Origin: Acanthaster planci
Lineage: Eukaryota; Echinodermata; Asteroidea; Valvatida; Acanthasteridae
Direction: 5' to 3'
DNA length: 22,691 bases
Assembly: GCF_001949145.1 (NCBI RefSeq)
Contig: NW_019091359.1
Span: forward strand, 4,002,983 to 4,025,673
This document shows positions 13,601 to 20,155 of this stretch, in pieces (the first letter of the stretch is position 1; the number at the start of each line of letters is the position of its first letter). The position numbers and the translations under genes were made by a program. A model generated the notes under the pieces. It had not been told where the DNA came from. It made no database searches and worked only from the letters and a program-made list of their open reading frames with translations.

Positions 13601-16600
13601 GAAAAAGAGATTTTTTGCATGATGCTACAGCAAACCCATTACTCAACTTAAAATTATCATGATAAGAGGATTTCAACCTCTTTTGGTAAGTACATATATA
13701 AGCCGGACACTCACGTACATGTACATGTATGATAAACTCTATACATGTAGACTGAAACTTTTTGTTGTCCATCATTCAAAGCCCAGCCACTCTTTCCAGT
13801 GTTAGTTGCTCTTTCCTCCCTAACTGTTTGCTTGTTTTTTTTTTAAGTTATCTGATTACCTTGCGGATAGTGATGAAGACATAAAGCAGTAGTTGTCTTT
13901 ACCAATTCCAAGTGGAAAGGTAACAAAAATCAGAGGAAAAATGCAAGTGGTGTGTTCACATTTTTCTGCTCACAACACACTGAAGTCTCTTGTCCCTGGT
14001 CAAAGGTTCACATGATCATTTGTGTTGCATGTTTTTTATTTTTGGTGATTTGAGAGCAATATGTCAAATAAAAAATATGTTTTACCAGTATATGAGCTAG
14101 ACAGGTTCAATTTCAGCCCAGTGGATACATGTATGTTTTGAGAAAATGTGTCCATAACATCTTTATACAGAACATACTTAATTTACAGTTAACAGTATTT
14201 TATGGCAATTTCATTTAAGAACTGGATTTGATCACAGGAAGGCTGACTACAGTATCAGAGTCAGCTTTTAAAACATCAATGCCATCTCAGTGATCATGGT
14301 GTTTTACTCTGAATCAGAGGGTGAAATGTTACTGTAATAACACAAATTGATACTTAAATTTGGTCAAATGAGCATTTCAATGACAACAGTAAATAATCCA
14401 GTCTTTACTCAGAGTGTGGTTTTTTTCACATTAACCTGCCATGTTTACTTGGTAAGATTCTCAATGATCGCAGATTATCTTGTGGACCTTTTTCATTGCC
14501 TTGCACCTTGGCATAGTCACTAAGTTTAACTGTTCTACACATGGTTACCCTGTTTGTCTTGGCCTGGCCTTTATGGTCTGATCTTTTTTTTATTTATAGT
14601 GTTTGTCACTGAATCCTAGGTTTGAAACCTTGTGACACCTCCATGTTTTTTGTAATTGTTTTGTGCCTTTATAAACTTTCTTTTTAATTAATTTTCCATT
14701 CAAAAATCAACACTACTGTTCCTTAATCACCCACAGGTTAGTACAGAGAGGTACTTATTTTATGTAAACACCAGTCGTTGCCAAGCTATTGACAGTTTTA
14801 ATGAACTAAACTGACTAATACAAAGTGTGTGGCACATCTGGTCAAGTCTTTTCTGTTTTTATTGCACATCTCACATGGTTTGGTCTTGAGGAAATCGTAA
14901 GTACTGTACATAGCCAGTGCTTGACTGTGAAATATTGTATAAATATTTCTCTCCATTTATAATATCAATACTGCATCATGAAATGTACTTCTGTTTTACA
15001 TATCAAGGAGGCCAGTTGGAGATTAACTCTCATTTGCGTCCAAACTTTGGGAGGTTGAAACCGTTTGATATCATTGTAACAAACACTAATCTGATAACAG
15101 TGAATCTCTCGTAAAAATTCTCTTATGACACATATTCCTAATGTTTCCTGTACAACTCTCCCTAAAAGCTTTACAAAACCTGTAAACTTTCAAAGTGGGA
15201 GTGAATTAGTACCTCTAAACTGTTGTTGGAGGATGCAAATCAATGCAAGTGTGTACTAAATTGTGAGTAAAGATCAACATTGTGTAACTCCCACTCCTCA
15301 GTAATTACAAAAAGCTCTCAATCATCTGTTTTTATTCATGCTTTCAGAGCTACACCTTGCAAATCTGCCTTATCTAAATGGGGGGGGGCTACAATCATTC
15401 AATATATATTGGGAATAAACAGGAGTTTGGGATGCATTGTGAATCACTTCTGTTGTAACCTTCAGTTTTGTGTCTCATTGTATTTTTGCTCTTTTAACGA
15501 TACCCATCTCCAAACATGAGCAGGTTCTGGCTTTTGTGTGTCGGTAACTAACAAGTTGACTCCCCAACAGAACCAATTTGGCTTAACAGTTGTGCTGAGA
15601 TATTAAATTATGCATTGACTTACATGAAATTGGCTTAAATGGTAACAAACATCTTCATCTTGCCACTGGTTAGCCTAATGTAATAACCAATTGTCTCCTT
15701 CATTGACTTACATGTACCACTGCTGCATAAATTTGAAATGACCAATGAATTAATATCTCTGCTTAACTTGTACTCCTATGAGCCTGTCATACAGTATTGG
15801 CAGCTCAATAATAAATTATGCCATACATTGTATGGATAAGTTGCCAAGCTACTGGTACTAAGTTTGGTTTGTGATGACCAGTGGTTTACCTACATGTAGG
15901 TTCATTACAATACAGGAGGGGCCATGTCCCTCCATGTATTTTAATGAACTTGGATCTGCCGTTCATAATAAACATGTAGTAAGCACTGTATCTGACCAAA
16001 TTCCGTAACTTCTGTATCTAACTCTAGAAATTAGATGTCCTTTTTTTGTGTCCCTGTCACATCTGACATGATTTTGTAAGTTCAGAACATATTTTCCAAT
16101 TTCGAAGAGTGATGAATTAATGGAAATAACCTGCCAATTAAATAGCAATATTTTGAAATCGATTTCTGTGATATTTCCAAAACAAAGGTCAGATGTAACT
16201 GGAACCCAAAAATGTCACACTTTTTGACTCCTAATTTCTGGAATAACCCCTGTACCACAGGTGTTACATGTACATGTATGTCTCAGTTATTCTCTATATA
16301 CATATACATGTAAGGTCTGTTTTATTCTTCAGTCCTACGACCATGTCGATGTAACACCTCTGTATCAAGTAAAAACGTTTTGTGTGAAATTTGTGAACTT
16401 ACTGTAAGTGATGTTCATACACTGACATTCCTTACAAAAGTCTATTTTCTGCTAGAAATTGAATACACTAAGTATAAACAACAAAGCTTGCTAATGTACA
16501 ATCACTTTTTCTAAATACTGCAATAGCATCATTGTATTCTGTATTTTGCCACTCTGAATCTTTTGCGTCAGTGAATTAATTTTCAGTAACTTCTTTGAAT

Positions 16601-17037
16601 TTAGTTTTTTACAATTGTAATTGTATTCTCAATTTAAACTACTATGATGCCATTTTGACAATGATTACCATTTCTAAGAAGCTGAACTCAATTTTTTGGG
16701 GGGGTTTACTATAACCACCTTAACATCAATGTTCTTTCTTGCCTCATCATTTATCTGTCAGACTGTCGCTCCAGATGATGACAATGACCACCCTGATGGA
16801 ACCATTGCAGCTCCTTCTCTTCCTGGACAGTCTCAAATAGACCAACCCTTGCAAGCCAGCAGGAAGCTTGGAGAGAGAGAACGGACTATGATGATGAAGG
16901 AGAAAATGGCCAAGAAACGCAAAAATCGCAGGTCAAGCCTGGTGGCTGCACCAGACATGGAATCACTGTCGCAGATGATTAAAGAACAAAAGGAGGAGAC
17001 GCCTGCAACCTTAGCTGAAGAACTCACACTGTCCTAA
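1486..17037 (+). CDS. Multi-exon gene for a charged coiled-coil protein, unrecognised family
   Basis: Nine exons on the plus strand can be joined without breaking frame: 1486-1635, 2270-2507, 4567-4652, 4947-5132, 5873-6001, 6534-6683, 6991-7095, 9340-9573 and 16762-17037. Together they make 1554 nt, or 517 residues plus a TAA stop. Most introns are phase 0; intron 2 is phase 1. The product is almost entirely Lys, Glu, Arg, Gln, Ala and Met, with no signal peptide, membrane segment or Cys-rich module, so a cytoplasmic or nuclear coiled-coil or single-alpha-helix protein is the natural inference. The last exon adds a basic KKRKNRR patch next to an RRSS sequence, which resembles a nuclear localisation signal and a basophilic-kinase site. 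If the 1493 acceptor is used, the gene begins left of the window. I do not recognise the family; trichohyalin-like or caldesmon-like labels would reflect composition only. Exon calls are firm, the 5' end is not. Confidence 0.85.
2270..2507 (+). CDS. Coiled-coil exon 2
   Basis: The acceptor is a pyrimidine-rich tract ending TTCTAAG at 2269 and the donor is AAG|GTAACT at 2508. The frame opens with DPEMLETDNELIKQL and turns into a Glu/Lys/Gln-rich helix containing KEEETKMMQELEKEIEQEK. The exon is 238 nt and leaves in phase 1 with a single G, which pairs with the TA that begins the 4567 exon to make a valine codon. The same phase also fits the 3057 microexon and the 3246 alternative 3' exon. Reading on past the donor gives a compositionally different, hydrophobic tail ending at 2668, which I take as intron. 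Confidence 0.85.
3057..3062 (+). CDS. Candidate 6-nt microexon or recursive splice site
   Basis: The six bases GAATAG lie between an acceptor (CTCTCAG, preceded by a TTCTCTTTCTTGTTCTTCTC tract) and a consensus donor GTAAGT. Inclusion adds two codons, Gly-Ile, in phase 1, and keeps frame with both the 3246 and the 4567 exons. The same bases also form AG|GTAAGT, so this could instead be a ratchet point for recursive splicing of the 2.06-kb intron. The motif could be chance; only transcript reads would decide. Confidence 0.4.
   Translation, partial: E
3246..3334 (+). CDS. Candidate alternative 3' exon (29 residues, TAA stop)
   Basis: An acceptor at TTCAG (3241-3245) opens a frame that fits the phase-1 exit of exon 2, either directly or through the 3057 microexon. 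It encodes GPNADYYNPSSRKNNGK and further polar residues, ending in SDF and TAA at 3332-3334. Codon use and the polar, Tyr/Asn/Ser-rich content look coding and differ sharply from the Glu/Lys coiled coil. If used, the product would be a short isoform truncated before most of the coiled coil. No canonical AATAAA lies close; the nearest are at 4390-4395 and 4440-4445. Confidence 0.5.
4345..4445. repeat. Two-copy tandem duplication of about 51 bp
   Basis: Copy 1 (core 4354-4395) and copy 2 (core 4405-4445) share CTATTGCTTT...ATTTGAAAG...GCATATTGGAATAAA with a few changes and a short indel. Each copy ends in AATAAA, so a potential polyadenylation hexamer has been duplicated inside the intron. The copies are near-identical, which suggests a fairly recent slippage or duplication event. 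Confidence 0.85.
4567..4652 (+). CDS. Coiled-coil gene exon 3
   Basis: The acceptor is TTTTTGTATAG at 4566 and the donor is AAG|GTCAGG at 4653. With the G carried over from exon 2 the frame reads VNAMKATGENVDPSALLAEL and ends AKRK. It is 86 nt, entering in phase 1 and leaving in phase 0. The NVDPS stretch is a short break between two helical blocks. Confidence 0.85.
4947..5132 (+). CDS. Coiled-coil gene exon 4
   Basis: The acceptor is CATCCCTTGCAG at 4946 and the donor is CTG|GTGAGA at 5133. The 62 codons are phase 0 at both ends. The segment is rich in Arg and Gln early on (QLQRQRRLMRSRLAERRQK) and in Glu/Asp later, with an alanine-rich helix (EEDAAMALIQNAEHIQNK), typical of continuous coiled coil. 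Confidence 0.88.
5873..6001 (+). CDS. Coiled-coil gene exon 5 (ER/K helix)
   Basis: The acceptor is TTTATTTTCAG at 5872 and the donor is TTG|GTACAG at 6002. The 43 codons are phase 0 at both ends. The core EEEERKKKEAEEAKK alternates runs of acidic and basic residues about four apart, the pattern of a stable single alpha-helix. Reading past the donor quickly leaves this composition, which supports the exon end. Confidence 0.87.
6534..6683 (+). CDS. Coiled-coil gene exon 6
   Basis: The acceptor is TTCAATGTAG at 6533 and the donor is CAG|GTCAGT at 6684. The 50 codons are phase 0 at both ends. The exon starts with a non-helical linker PPGLGMQREK and a valine stretch (TVIDVSVSEEKKK) before returning to helix (EMEQEKQTQQ). 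The Pro-Pro-Gly likely marks a hinge between two helical halves of the protein. Confidence 0.87.
6991..7095 (+). CDS. Coiled-coil gene exon 7
   Basis: The acceptor is TTTTTCCAACAG at 6990 and the donor is AAG|GTAAAC at 7096. The 35 codons are phase 0 at both ends and include LKERIQQRKNRYQDAATMLL and a GLGERQK turn. The following intron is 2.2 kb and has collected the mariner and retrotransposon remnants. Confidence 0.87.
7096..7507. other. Intron sequence without recognisable genes
   Basis: AT-rich intron between the donor at 7096 and the mariner remnant. It contains only short chance frames. A sequence AATAAA occurs near 7490, but it has no nearby coding end on this strand. Confidence 0.6.
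7508..7857 (-). pseudogene. Mariner transposase remnant, C-terminal part
   Basis: Read on the minus strand, motifs of mariner-family transposases appear in the correct order but in shifting frames. There is a VHHEFL block (7832-7849), then LHHNNALAHTA (about 7700-7732), then an LPDLAP/LDFWLFP block (about 7640-7680), then IKEN. Transposases of this family cut and paste DNA using a DDD triad. The second Asp, expected after LHH, is Asn here (codon 7721-7723). Multiple frameshifts and stops show it is dead. The N-terminal half lies at 8546-9065 on the same strand, separated by an inserted retrotransposon. Confidence 0.85.
7858..8545 (+). mobile_element. 5'-truncated non-LTR retrotransposon (L2/CR1/Rex-like RT tail)
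   Basis: The frame from 7858 reads FLGVYMTNNLKW, then HIDFLVRKAQQRLFSLRRLR and FYQAVVESVLTG, the typical end of a non-LTR reverse transcriptase domain. An internal break follows near 8015, after which another frame has FHPANDLFQRMRSDKHYRS up to a TGA near 8254, the usual post-RT tail. About 290 bp of AT-rich 3' UTR ends in short ATTGA-type repeats near 8520-8545, as in LINE tails. The 5' end is cut at the mariner VHHEFL region, consistent with 5'-truncated target-primed insertion into the mariner. Confidence 0.82.
8546..9065 (-). pseudogene. Mariner transposase remnant, N-terminal part
   Basis: On the minus strand, in order, there are ETMSHACVFEWY (FEWY codons 8941-8952), VNKLV, a degraded linker, HILQQLDEN, then FLSVIMGHET followed by a stop and VFQYDLETQQQSFQW. 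These match the order of a mariner transposase from helix-turn-helix region to first catalytic block. The first catalytic Asp of the expected GDE is His here (codon 8672-8674), and a Trp-to-stop change sits at 8663-8665. The copy is inactive. Its C-terminal half is at 7508-7857, so the two pieces are one element split by the retrotransposon at 7858-8545. Confidence 0.83.
9340..9573 (+). CDS. Coiled-coil gene exon 8
   Basis: The acceptor is TTGTTCTTCTCTGTAG at 9339 and the donor is AGG|GTAGGT at 9574. The 78 codons are phase 0 at both ends. It begins EERDRQLTMVKERIEKVRYE and includes MKLKKDLNAKTFKDMMEPDR, DSGLSKDEKMAQVAANMQR and EIKKGTKR. The DRDSGLSKDEK stretch is a likely loop. This exon is the common donor for all downstream C-terminal alternatives at 10056, 12025, 13848 and 16762, each of which fits its phase. 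Confidence 0.9.
9797..9822. promoter_or_regulatory. CRE palindrome with adjacent E-box-like palindrome
   Basis: The 14-bp perfect palindrome TGATGACGTCATCA (9797-9810) contains the full cAMP-response element TGACGTCA. Five bases later is TCACGTGA (9815-9822), an E-box palindrome of the USF/MITF type. Further ACGTCA and TGACGT half-sites occur at about 9943-9970. It lies in an intron; function is inferred from the motif only. Confidence 0.4.
10056..10076 (+). CDS. Candidate alternative terminal exon, YLKRAK-stop
   Basis: A strong acceptor (TTTCTTTTGCAG at 10055) is followed in phase 0 by six codons, YLKRAK, and TAA at 10074-10076. Joined to exon 8 it would give a C-terminus ending KKGTKRYLKRAK, a very basic tail. 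The bases AA|GTAAAT overlap the stop, so a 17-nt microexon leaving in phase 2 is also conceivable, but none of the downstream candidate exons continues in that phase. The nearest AATAAA is at 10853-10858, beyond the piggyBac-like insertion. Confidence 0.5.
   Translation, partial: YLKRAK
10145..10702. mobile_element. piggyBac-like non-autonomous element with TTAA flanks
   Basis: The block is bounded by TTAA at 10145-10148 and at 10699-10702. Inside, the left end CCACTTCCTGCCAGGGA and the right end (minus strand) CCATTTGCAGTGGTGGGA are imperfect inverted repeats, resembling the CC-TTT-C-G termini common in piggyBac elements, which duplicate TTAA on insertion. The interior is richer in GC than the surrounding intron and contains no convincing transposase. 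TTAA is a frequent tetramer, so the call rests on the paired ends plus the compositional change. Confidence 0.5.
10703..12024. other. Intron sequence; A-rich tail near 10850
   Basis: Mostly AT-rich sequence with no gene that I can support. Around 10826-10880 a short GGCCTTTGGCC palindrome is followed by AATAAACCAACCAAACC, which looks like the repetitive tail of an unidentified retroposon. Open frames at 11283-11513 and on both strands at 11729-12022 lack splice context and coding character. Confidence 0.45.
12025..12096 (+). CDS. Candidate internal cassette exon, 72 nt
   Basis: An acceptor (TTCTTCCACAG at 12024) and a donor (AGG|GTAACA at 12097) bound 72 nt that are open in phase 0 and encode LMRYSHVEATAAPMALKIN and a few more residues. 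Phase 0 at both ends means it could be inserted between exon 8 and either 13848 or 16762 without a frame change. The composition is unlike the rest of the protein, so this may be chance. Confidence 0.3.
12097..13847. other. Intron sequence; possible mariner-type terminus at about 13432
   Basis: No gene is supported here. Near 13432-13460 the sequence TACAGGGTGTCTTAAAAAAA resembles the TA-flanked CAGGGTGTC terminus of Tc1/mariner-type elements, but I find no partner inverted repeat, so at most one end remains. TACATGTA palindromes are frequent at 13180-13745. Confidence 0.4.
13848..13892 (+). CDS. Candidate alternative terminal exon, acidic tail
   Basis: A long T-run acceptor (ends TTTTTTTTAAG at 13847) opens in phase 0 and reads LSDYLADSDEDIKQ followed by TAG at 13890-13892. 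A canonical polyadenylation signal AATAAA lies 175 bases later at 14067-14072, as expected for a short terminal exon. Joined to exon 8 it would replace the 91-residue basic C-terminus with a 14-residue acidic one. A donor-like AAG|GTAACA at 13920 would make this a 72-nt exon with an in-frame stop, that is, a poison exon. Confidence 0.5.
   Translation, partial: LSDYLADSDEDIKQ
13893..16761. other. Long intron, no supported genes
   Basis: AT-rich sequence with numerous ATACATGTA-type palindromes (for example 14126, 15713, 15891, 16266). It holds several frames of 60-80 codons, but none has coding character together with good splice sites. A G-run (GGGGGGGG) lies at about 15381. I see no RNA gene or complete transposon. 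Confidence 0.5.
16762..17037 (+). CDS. Coiled-coil gene, main terminal exon
   Basis: The acceptor TTTATCTGTCAG at 16761 opens in phase 0, matching exon 8. The 91 residues start TVAPDDDNDHPDG, an acidic linker, then a Pro/Ser-rich stretch, then RKLGERERTMMMKEKMAKK and KRKNRRSSLV, and end AEELTLS with TAA at 17035-17037. Continuous coding character over 276 nt makes this the best-supported 3' end. The basic cluster plus RRSS is a plausible nuclear-localisation and phosphorylation region (inference from motif). No AATAAA is obvious in the following 700 bases. Confidence 0.87.
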   Translation, partial: TVAPDDDNDHPDGTIAAPSLPGQSQIDQPLQASRKLGERERTMMMKEKMAKKRKNRRSSLVAAPDMESLSQMIKEQKEETPATLAEELTLS

Positions 17038-17881
17038 AGCAATTTAAGAGTTTCTGTAGTGGAGTTTATTTCAAAATGAAAAGACCCTCAAGTGGTATTT
17101 TAGAAAGATGCACCAATAACTTTTGTTGAAGATTAGGCATTGTTGTTTTAGAGGTTAAGGGTTGTGTTTGATGGAGTTAAAAAAATAACAAAAATAGAAG
17201 AAAATATTAGAAACTTTAGTCACAACAAAATGCCATAAATAGAGTCAGATTAAGAATATTCTATATTTCTTACGGCAACTTTCTATTTGGAATACATATA
17301 TATGTACGCTGGATGTTGCCATGGACTGATATGTGCTACAGCATACTGTGTGCTGCACCTTGACAAACTTGTCCAACTTTTTGTTTCCGCAAAACAAATA
17401 GGAGATAAGCTTGTGTATATTTTTGTTGGGAAGAGATTACTGAAATTCCCTATGAAATTTGTTACATTGAATCATTTTGTGCAAACATCTGTTCCGCTTG
17501 TGTGAATTTGAGTGTTGAAGACATTTTTTCATGCTTGAATCTGTGGTTTCTGTATGATTTTATGTGAAACACTATGTACTCTTGAGCAATTCTTGGTGCA
17601 AATGTTGCTCATTGTACTACTTTTGTTTCAGAACATTTTGCACAGATTTTGCTCCAGATCTAGATCATGTGTGCAACATGCAAATTGGTAACAAAACCTG
17701 TAAATTGATACAGAAACCAAATCCGGAATTTTATCCCATTAACACTTCCAGAAGCATTTCTTAGGCGCAAGCAACTGTGACACTGAATTTATTGTCAAGG
17801 ATGGAATCACTGCTTTGCTCAATATTGTAGAAACTAAAAATGCCTAAAATTCCTAATTTGATTTAGCGAGTGTCTTAAAAG
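17038..17881. other. Presumed 3' UTR and intergenic sequence
   Basis: AT-rich sequence after the TAA of the main terminal exon. An acceptor-like TTTTGTTTCAG ends near 17630, but the following frame closes within 20 codons. No other gene is supported. Confidence 0.5.
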
Positions 17882-18030
17882 TGGGAACATTCCATTGAGT
17901 ACGGTGGCCATCTGTGCTAGACACACTCAGTGTTCCCAATGGAATGCATTCCACCGGAATGGCTACTGCCCCTTGGGAACATTCCTTCGGATTGTTCCCA
18001 TGGAGTAGTTGGAACAGTCCACTGGAACAG
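17882..18030. promoter_or_regulatory. Cluster of GGAA/TTCC inverted motifs
   Basis: Within 150 bases there are GGGAACATTCC (twice, near 17884 and 17975), the perfect palindrome GGAATGCATTCC (17941-17952), and several further GGAAT, GTTCCC and GGAAC units. One stretch (17974-18000) can fold as TGGGAACA/TGTTCCCA with a small loop. GAAnnTTC spacing resembles heat-shock elements, but the block could equally be a degenerate repeat unit. Confidence 0.4.
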
Positions 18031-18278
18031 GAAAGAGCATTTTTTACCCAAACCTAATTTTTTCACAAGCTATTCTTAACATGGAGTTCTTCCTTTTCAT
18101 TGTAATATATAATTCAACTCAAGACTATAGTACAGACGAACATTATGTATTGCAGATTTATACCAACTACTGTTCATGTACTTGTTTATTTTAAATAACT
18201 TACCTCCAGTTGTGGCACAGATGTCTTCATCAATAATGTATGCTTAATGAGTACAGTGCCCAGATGGGGCGTGATACC

Positions 18279-18413
18279 TAAGCGTTTCATAATTGTTGAA
18301 GGCGGTATTTATTAGCGGCACCGCTCTAGTTACCCGAAAGGGCTTAATGCTGGTACCGCAAAAATACAGCGGTACCGCAGTAAATGCCGCCCTCTGTAAT
18401 TATGAAACGTTCC
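18279..18413. mobile_element. MITE-like imperfect hairpin
   Basis: The left arm (about 18281-18317, starting AGCGTTTCATAATT and containing GGCGGTATTTA) is the inverted complement, with several mismatches, of the right arm (about 18376-18412, TAAATGCCGCC ... AATTATGAAACGTT). Between them is a GC-rich loop with its own nested GGTACCGC/GCGGTACC pair. No transposase is present. A clear target-site duplication is not visible, so the superfamily is unassigned. Confidence 0.65.
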
Positions 18414-18934
18414 CTTACAGATATCTCCATCTGGACTGTTCCTGTTCCTAGCAGAACACTCCTATGGGTATGTACATGTAATGTATGCTCCACAGAATGA
18501 TTCCAATAAACAGTTGCCGTTCTGACTTGCACACACACAGTTCAAGAGAAGCGCATGAATGGTCTGATGGAACGATCAAACAAAATAGGCACTTTTGGTG
18601 TCAGTATAAGCACTTGAAGTTATTCAGATAACTAAATAAATCACGTGTTTGTTAGTTGATTTGTAACAATACACTTATTCGTAAAAGTCACTTTCTCCAA
18701 ATCGTAATTTAAAAGCAAAAAGCATAGCTTTTCTTTCCGCGTACATAAACATGTATATTTCTGTCTTTAAAAATGATACACATAATTATACATGCACGTG
18801 GGATTTTTAAACTTTTGAAGGCAAACTTTGTAATTATTCACTTGTCAAGTCTTCTGATTCCATCCTACCCAAAAGTCACTAAATATTGCAATTCCTTTGA
18901 GTGTGATTCGATTCGCTAAAAAACTTGTTCAACC

Positions 18935-18985
18935 GTAGTGCGCCCTCTAGCCCCATGATGCATAGAGGAGCTGCCGCCATATTCG
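18935..18985 (-). promoter_or_regulatory. YY1-like and CTCF-like motif patch
   Basis: On the minus strand, AATATGGCGGC (about 18976-18986) matches the YY1 consensus often found just downstream of transcription starts. About 35 bases away CTAGAGGGCGC resembles the CTCF core. The surrounding 250 bases are somewhat richer in CpG. This might be a promoter or boundary, but no gene on the minus strand is visible for it to drive. Confidence 0.25.
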
Positions 18986-19309
18986 TTCCCCTTTTCCTTA
19001 GCGTGATTTATTTTGGGACGTGTCATTTTGGCGTCTTTGAGTTCTCGAGTTTTCCGTTTCGGTACATGTTCCTGTGTTACTTTGATCAACTGTAACGAGT
19101 GTACACGCTGATATATATTTCCTACTTGTTTATATCGTAGTTTCTGTGATATTTTCTTCTCTTTCTGTGTGCATTTCATAGGCTCTGTGTTGAGTTTACG
19201 TTGTTCTTACTCCGAATTAATAAATGGTGGTTGTCAATTTTCAAAATATTTAACGATGTCCAAGATATTCACAAATTATTCCCAGTCTCCTTTTAGAAAA
19301 ACACCCTAT

Positions 19310-20155
19310 ACGGTCAACGGGGCGACCCCGGGATAGTTGGGGGTTCTACGAGGTGGCGCGGCGATTCGTTCCGCAGTTCCAAACTCTCCCCTTTAAGCCG
19401 ACAGGAGTCGGTCTGCGAATAATCGAATGCCATTGCACGCTACACTTGTAATTCCGTGCTAACACCTGCTGGCAGAGTCAATCCCTGTCCAGTCCAGGGT
19501 CAGCCATGCCACACTTAAGGGTCTGAGCTATGGAGCGGGCGGTATTCAAACGCTCAGTCCCCTGACCTCCACATTGCACCGCGGTCAACGATAGTGCAGG
19601 GTGGCACTGCATTCGGGGTGAACTTTTTCCCCGCTAGCTGGTCTGGACGGTACGTACATTTCCACGCGGCCAACTCCCGAAGTGACGACGTCCAGCAGCG
19701 GTCTTCCTACTGGTACAGACAATGCGATTCAAGCCACGCGCCGACCACTTCGACCGTCCCACGCCACGAGCTGCCGCCTTCGGACGACCCTCCCACCGGC
19801 ACACACAGGCGTGATTTGAATGCTTCCCTTCCCCGGGCCGACCCCCCGTTGCCTCCCGGGGTGGCCCCTGCAGACTGCACCTGGCTACGCAGGCTCGAGC
19901 GCTCATATCCGCCCACGTCCCAAGCTGCAGAGCCCACCGACCTTCCACGCCGTTGCGGCTTTCGAACTCCATACGTCACGTCGTCTTGCGGCTACCTGGT
20001 GGTGCTCATAAGTGCTTCTGACGCTGCTTCTCCGGCGGGACTTCAGCCCCCATCGACCAAATGCGAACTGCAGTCTGGACAGGCATCCGACGCCCCAGCT
20101 CTCCAGACTTGGCCCGCTGACCCTGGGACAAGATCACCCATATGCAAGAAGCACA
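19310..20155. other. GC-rich 5' part of a presumed retroelement
   Basis: Base composition jumps from AT-rich to GC-rich at about 19310. Overlapping long frames on both strands (19594-20217 plus, 19634-19979 minus) reflect this GC bias and carry no motif that I recognise. I read this as the untranslated or degraded leading part of the element whose ORF starts near 20156. Confidence 0.35.

Noticed and set aside
13432-13800. Complete Tc1/mariner element starting TACAGGGTGTC
   Set aside because: Only one end resembles a terminus; no matching inverted end and no transposase motifs were found nearby.
13848-13919. TAG readthrough or recoding in a 72-nt exon
   Set aside because: The in-frame TAG at 13890 followed by a donor-like site at 13920 is more simply a terminal or poison exon; no readthrough context or structure is seen.
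18916-19179. 87-codon minus-strand open frame as a gene at the YY1-like motif
   Set aside because: Lys-rich but without family motifs or a clear splice context; the frame could be chance.
19500-19600. tRNA-like or tRNA-derived SINE sequence
   Set aside because: Fragments resembling A-box and B-box motifs occur but in the wrong order and without a cloverleaf that I can draw.
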